A stretch of DNA of 64,000 nt from an uncultured Johnsonella sp. (GTDB lineage: Bacteria > Bacillota > Clostridia > Lachnospirales > Lachnospiraceae), in the NCBI GenBank assembly GCA_900766185.1, contig CAAFUL010000090.1:26004-90003 (forward strand), given 5' to 3'. Under the pieces are notes generated by a model. It saw only the letters and a program-made list of their open reading frames with translations, had not been told where the DNA came from and searched no databases. This document shows, in pieces, positions 60,308-64,000 of this stretch; positions within the stretch are counted from its first letter, which is position 1; each line of letters opens with the position of its first letter. A program made the position numbers and the translations under genes.

Positions 60308-61951
60308 ATGTCAGAGAATAAAAATAATGTATATGATGTCGTAATTATAGGTGGCGGTCCTGCGGGACTTACCTCAGCTATATATTTGGCAAGGGCTTAT
60401 TACAGGGTTTTAATTATAGAAAAGGAGAAATTCGGAGGTCAGATAAGCCTTACTTCGGAGGTTGTAAATTACCCGGGAGTTATACATACCAGCGGTGAAG
60501 AGTTAAGTGAAGATATGAGAAAACAGGCACAAAATTTCGGTGCCGAGTTTATGCTGTCCGAGGTAAAATCTATTGAAGTTGAAGGGGATATAAAGAAGGT
60601 ACATACAGCAAGAGGAACTATAGAGTGTTTCGGAATAGTGATAGCTACAGGTGCAAGACCTAAGATGATAGGCTTTGAAGGAGAAGAGGAGTTTAGAGGT
60701 CATGGAGTTGCATACTGTGCAACCTGTGACGGAGAGTTCTTTACCGGAAAGCAGGTTTATGTTGTAGGAGGCGGATTTGCCGCAGCGGAAGAAAGTATGT
60801 TCCTTACCAAGTACGCTAAGAATGTAACTCTCCTTATTCGCAAAGATGATTTCAGCTGTGCGAAAAGTGTTGCAGATCAAGTCAAAGCTCACGATAAGAT
60901 CAATATACTTACAAACACGGAGGTGGTAAGGGTAGAAGGCGACAGCATACTAAGAAGTATCACCTATAAGAATAATAAAACTGGTGAAGAAACAAAGGTG
61001 GATTACGCAAACGAGGGCTTTGGAGTATTTGTATTTGCAGGTTATGCACCGGCAACCGGTATATTTAAGGGACAGATCGATTTGGATGAGGCAGGTTATG
61101 TAATCACGGATAAGGTACAAAAAACAAGTGTTGACGGAATATATGCTGCCGGAGATGTGTGTATAAAGCCATTAAGACAGGTGGTTACTGCGGTTGGAGA
61201 CGGAGCCTTGGCAGCTACAGAGCTTGAAAAGTATGTTTCAACCATGCATAAAAAGACAGGCATAGTACCTGAGAGAAAAGAACCGGTAAAGGCGGTACAC
61301 AGTGCAGAAAGTAAGAGTACTTCAAAATCAGACGAGACTGATGAGGGACTTTTTAGTGAAGATATGCTTGCACAGCTTGATATGATCTTTTCAAGGATGG
61401 AAAGAAGCCTTAAGCTTAAGCTCTACCTTGATAACAGGGAAGTGTCCGATGAGCTGAAAAATTATATGGAGTCCTTGGCAGCACTTACCGATAAATTATC
61501 AGTGGAGACAGTACAGGATGAAGCCTTGGAAAATAAGCCTTGTGTAAGGGTTTGTTATGAAGACGGAAGCTATGCGGGACTGTCATTCCACGGAGTACCG
61601 GGAGGCCATGAATTTACCTCCTTTGTGCTGGGGCTTTACAATGCAGCCGGTCCGGGACAGGCTTTAGAAGATGATGTAAGTAAGAGGATCGATGATATAA
61701 ATAAAGAAGTGAACATCAAAATCGTAGTGTCACTTACCTGTACCGTATGCCCCGATCTTGTTGCAGCGGCATATAGGGTAGCTGCAGCTTCTCCTAAGGT
61801 AAATACTGAGATCTATGATATCAATCACTTCGGTGAAATAAAAGATAAGTATCAAATTATGAGCGTCCCCTGTATGCTTATAAATGATACTAAACCGCAG
61901 TTCGGTAAGAAGGATGTAAGGCAATTACTGGATCTTATAGAACAGGCGTAG
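60308..61951 (+). CDS. ahpF: Domain-swapped AhpF: thioredoxin-reductase module followed by AhpF N-terminal domain
   Basis: 547 residues; the ATG at 60308 follows AGGAGG, whereas a longer frame runs upstream without support. Residues ~10-310 are a thioredoxin-reductase fold: FAD motif VVIIGGGPAGLTSA, redox disulphide CATCDGEFF, NADPH-type GGGFAAAEES and YAAGDVCIKPLRQV. After a Ser/Lys linker (~315-345) come the two thioredoxin folds that normally open AhpF, with GHEFTSFVLGLYN and the redox motif SLTCTVCPD. The order is therefore reversed relative to E. coli AhpF. It should pass electrons from NAD(P)H to AhpC. The order change is read directly; electron flow in this arrangement is inferred. Confidence 0.9.
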   Translation: MSENKNNVYDVVIIGGGPAGLTSAIYLARAYYRVLIIEKEKFGGQISLTSEVVNYPGVIHTSGEELSEDMRKQAQNFGAEFMLSEVKSIEVEGDIKKVHTARGTIECFGIVIATGARPKMIGFEGEEEFRGHGVAYCATCDGEFFTGKQVYVVGGGFAAAEESMFLTKYAKNVTLLIRKDDFSCAKSVADQVKAHDKINILTNTEVVRVEGDSILRSITYKNNKTGEETKVDYANEGFGVFVFAGYAPATGIFKGQIDLDEAGYVITDKVQKTSVDGIYAAGDVCIKPLRQVVTAVGDGALAATELEKYVSTMHKKTGIVPERKEPVKAVHSAESKSTSKSDETDEGLFSEDMLAQLDMIFSRMERSLKLKLYLDNREVSDELKNYMESLAALTDKLSVETVQDEALENKPCVRVCYEDGSYAGLSFHGVPGGHEFTSFVLGLYNAAGPGQALEDDVSKRIDDINKEVNIKIVVSLTCTVCPDLVAAAYRVAAASPKVNTEIYDINHFGEIKDKYQIMSVPCMLINDTKPQFGKKDVRQLLDLIEQA

Positions 61952-61975
61952 ATATAATGATTTATCGGGGAGTTG

Positions 61976-62587
61976 GCAACATAAACAATGGGTCAGAAAC
62001 ATAAACAACAGTCGAAAACTATTGTACGGTGACAATTAAACAGAAACACTCTCTATTTCAATCATACTCGCAGTACTGTTAATAAAGTTTCGACAAACTT
62101 AGTACAGACTGCGGAACTCGTGTGCTCGCCTACTCCGTGGCGAGCTTCACTCGAACAGTCCTCGTCTGTAAAGTTTGTAACTCACTTTATTAACAGTACT
62201 AACCGCTAAAAAGATTGAAATAGGGAGTGTTTCTTTAATCTCAAACCCGCAAGAAATAGCGGAACAATGGGTTGAGGTAGGTAAATGTCTATTGTTTATG
62301 TTGCTAAGGTGAGGCGGAGGGAGAGATGTTGCAGAGACTTTTATTCAAATCTTAAAAACAGTCTTTCCCATAGGGGATGTGGCGTTAGATAAAAGTGTGC
62401 CTACACCTCTCCTCCTCCACCGGTACCTTAGGCACATAAACCGTTAAACTATCTTGACAAGGACAATCTGAGACCGCTGGTACTTGCTTTACCGAGCCGC
62501 AAGGCGAAGGGAAAGCTTAGTACCGCTGCGAGGCTTTAGTTAGCGATAGCGTGTCCAAGGCAAGATATGTTTGTAACGGTTTATGTG
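61976..62587 (+). repeat. Composite nested palindromic repeat, copy 2 (family 2 plus two further hairpins)
   Basis: Three large inverted repeats in a row. The first (61976-62304) is bounded by perfect 14-bp arms GCAACATAAACAAT / ATTGTTTATGTTGC and contains nested arms TCAATC / GATTGA, AGTACTGTTAATAAAGT / ACTTTATTAACAGTACT and GCTCGCC / GGCGAGC. The second (62302-62432) pairs TAAGGT...GGAGG...AGAG with its inverse. The third (62433-62587) has 14-bp arms CACATAAACCGTTA / TAACGGTTTATGTG. It lies 3' of ahpF and 3' of the TetR gene. No frame in it looks coding. The ~70 bases up to the TetR gene contain only a short similarity to the 27302 palindrome. Confidence 0.85.
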
Positions 62588-62660
62588 ATAGACAAATAAC
62601 TTGTCTTCTTTCCTGAGTGTATGCATCAGAACCTTTAGTGTAACACGCACTCCTATATTT

Positions 62661-63233
62661 TTAATGTACCTCACTTGCTCTTTCTAAGGAAAGTTCCATG
62701 CATCCCTTCATTGTTTTATCAAGTAAATCAAGCATTTCTTTAGGGCTTATTTTCATTCCGCTTACAAGCCAGTCCAAAAGAAGCGAGATGTATGCTCTTG
62801 AATAAAAGTCAACTATAAAATCAAAGTATACTTTTTCTATGGCTTTGTCCGAAATCATCATGCTGAATTTTTCCACGATCTGCCTTATGTGTTTTAGTAT
62901 GGATCTGTGCATGATATCTCTTCCCATGCTATTATAAGCGCTGATAAAAAGTATACGGTTCTTTTTGAGGTAGTCCATAAATACACTTAATGATTCATCA
63001 AAGTTGTCTATATTTTGAAGTTCCTTAAGCGGTATTATGGCTTCAAATTCAAATATCCACTCCAGTAGTTCGTATATGTCTCTAAAATGGTAGTAGAAGG
63101 TGGAGCGTGTTATATTGCAGTCTGTAATTAAGTGGCTTACCTTTATTTTATCAAACGGCATGTGCTCTACTCTTGATTTTAAAGCTTTTGAGAGAGTTTT
63201 CTTGGTATTAAAAGAGATTTCTTCATTGGTCAT
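62661..63233 (-). CDS. TetR/AcrR-family regulator
   Basis: 190 residues. N-terminal TetR helix-turn-helix (FDKIKVSHLITDCNITRSTFYYHFRDIYELLEWIF), then an all-helical ligand domain with a C-terminal YSRAYISLLLDWLVSGMKISPKEMLDLL segment of the kind seen in DhaS-like TetR proteins. Cytosolic repressor with unknown ligand; no adjacent target gene is visible because it is flanked on both sides by the ~610-bp composite repeat in direct orientation. GGAG-type Shine-Dalgarno. The 250 bases upstream hold AT-rich promoter-like sequence but no clear operator. Confidence 0.87.
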   Translation of the reverse strand: MTNEEISFNTKKTLSKALKSRVEHMPFDKIKVSHLITDCNITRSTFYYHFRDIYELLEWIFEFEAIIPLKELQNIDNFDESLSVFMDYLKKNRILFISAYNSMGRDIMHRSILKHIRQIVEKFSMMISDKAIEKVYFDFIVDFYSRAYISLLLDWLVSGMKISPKEMLDLLDKTMKGCMELSLERASEVH

Positions 63234-63481
63234 GATCGGCTCCTTTTGTGTTGTTTTTTGTATCGCAGGATTGTTTTGAATACGCCAAGTAATTTCTTTA
63301 ACCTATACTCTAAATAACATCCGGCAAATGTGTCGAGGTATAAAATCTAAAGGTAAAATTTAATTATGAGCAGTTTGTTATGATTAGATATATTTAAATT
63401 AACACTCAAGCTTTATAAATTATCTTATACCTAACGATAATAATAGGTCAACAACATAAATAATGGTTTGTCAGGGAGTTG

Positions 63482-64000
63482 GCAACATAAACAATTAGGC
63501 AGTAATAATTAACAGAAACACTCCCCATTTCAATCATACTCGCAGTACTGTTAATAAAGTTTCGACTTTACTTATACAGACTGCGGAACTCGTGTGCTCG
63601 CCTACTCCGTGGCGAGCTGCACTCGAACAGTCCTCGTCTGTACAGTTTGTAACTCACTTTATTAACAGTACTAACCGCTAAAAAGATTGAAATAGGGAGT
63701 GTTTCTGTAATCACCACCCCGCAAGAAGTAGCTGTATATGGGTTTGGGTAGATAAATAGCTATTGTTTATGTTGCTAATGGGAGGCAGAGGGGGAGGTGC
63801 GGCAGCAACTTTTATTCAAATCTTAAAAACAGTCGTTCGTATAGGGGATGTGGCGTTAGATAAAAGTGTGCCTACACCTTTCCCCTCCGCCGGTACCTTA
63901 GGCACATAAACCGTTAAACTATCTTGCCAAGGACAATCTGAGACCGCCGGTACTTGCTTTATCAAGCCGTCAGGCGAAGATAAAGCTTAGTACCGCTGCG
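63482..64000 (+). repeat. Composite nested palindromic repeat, copy 3 (cut by window end)
   Basis: Same architecture and orientation as copy 2. The first palindrome is 63482-63775 with the same 14-bp ends GCAACATAAACAAT / ATTGTTTATGTTGC; the second begins at 63776; the third begins CACATAAACCGTTA near 63904 and runs off the window at CTTAGTACCGCTGCG. Long stretches are identical to copy 2. A partial extra end (ACAACATAAATAATGG) lies at 63450-63466. Confidence 0.85.

Noticed and set aside
61976..64000. rRNA or tRNA fragments in the GC-rich repeats
   Set aside because: The conserved cores do not match rRNA or cloverleaf motifs; they are explained by nested inverted repeats.

Overview
The window is AT-rich DNA from a monoderm clostridium. 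Lachnospiraceae is the best guess, and an oral genus such as Lachnoanaerobaculum would fit. That placement rests on inference from gene content: cell-wall-binding repeat proteins, DUF3793, a short flavodoxin, BspA-type leucine-rich repeats, SdpI and LicD proteins, with Shine-Dalgarno AGGAGG before almost every gene. There is no rRNA, CRISPR array, integrase or transposase in view. The one tRNA is tRNA-Gly(TCC).

Layout. 1-5.3 kb is a nucleoside salvage group: deoC, a lipoprotein, a BMP/PnrA-type nucleoside-binding lipoprotein, adenosine deaminase and purine nucleoside phosphorylase. 5.6-8.0 kb (minus strand) is a small membrane-anchored protein plus a CtpC-like P1B metal ATPase. 8.2-10.5 kb holds tRNA-Gly, a WYL regulator, a small zinc-ribbon protein and a gene remnant. 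10.6-21.7 kb is the most unusual part: a tightly packed, more AT-rich, one-direction operon. It encodes a PAAR-like/AHH-nuclease toxin, an Imm11-like immunity protein, a candidate contractile sheath, a candidate tube protein, a VgrG/gpV-like spike, a candidate baseplate protein, an unknown protein, an Hsp70/actin-fold ATPase and a fibre-like protein. I read it as a compact, apparently ClpV-less contractile injection system. 22-27.5 kb is a defence-like islet: an orphan DUF6088/AbiEi antitoxin with a toxin stump, an AAA ATPase plus PD-(D/E)xK-like nuclease pair, and a NERD-helicase. 28.3-29.4 kb is an iron-limitation style pair (DUF3793 and flavodoxin) behind DtxR-like boxes. 29.8-31.9 kb is an EF-G paralogue.

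32.7-43.4 kb is a surface-glycan locus: a GT2 glycosyltransferase, three GT-C-like polytopic proteins, rfbF-rfbG-rfbH (CDP-3,6-dideoxyhexose pathway) and LicD. 43.5-48.3 kb carries a small XRE regulator, a lipoprotein with a secreted metallo-beta-lactamase-fold protein, NADH pyrophosphatase and a secreted polysaccharide deacetylase with ChW-like modules. 48.6-59.2 kb encodes two very large secreted cell-wall-binding proteins, the second a 2391-residue subtilisin-like protease. 59.4-62 kb is ahpC plus a domain-swapped AhpF. 62.7-63.2 kb is a TetR-family regulator lying between two direct copies of a large composite palindromic repeat.

The window is also littered with palindromic, MITE-like intergenic repeats. 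Family 1 (~180 bp, ends GTTACAGTTCAGG, six copies) and family 2 (~275-330 bp nested palindromes with GCAACATAAACAAT-type ends, three copies, two of them inside ~610 bp composites) are the main ones; two smaller families are also present. Family 1 supplies the last residues and stop codon of deoC, and another palindrome supplies the stop codon of the NERD-helicase.
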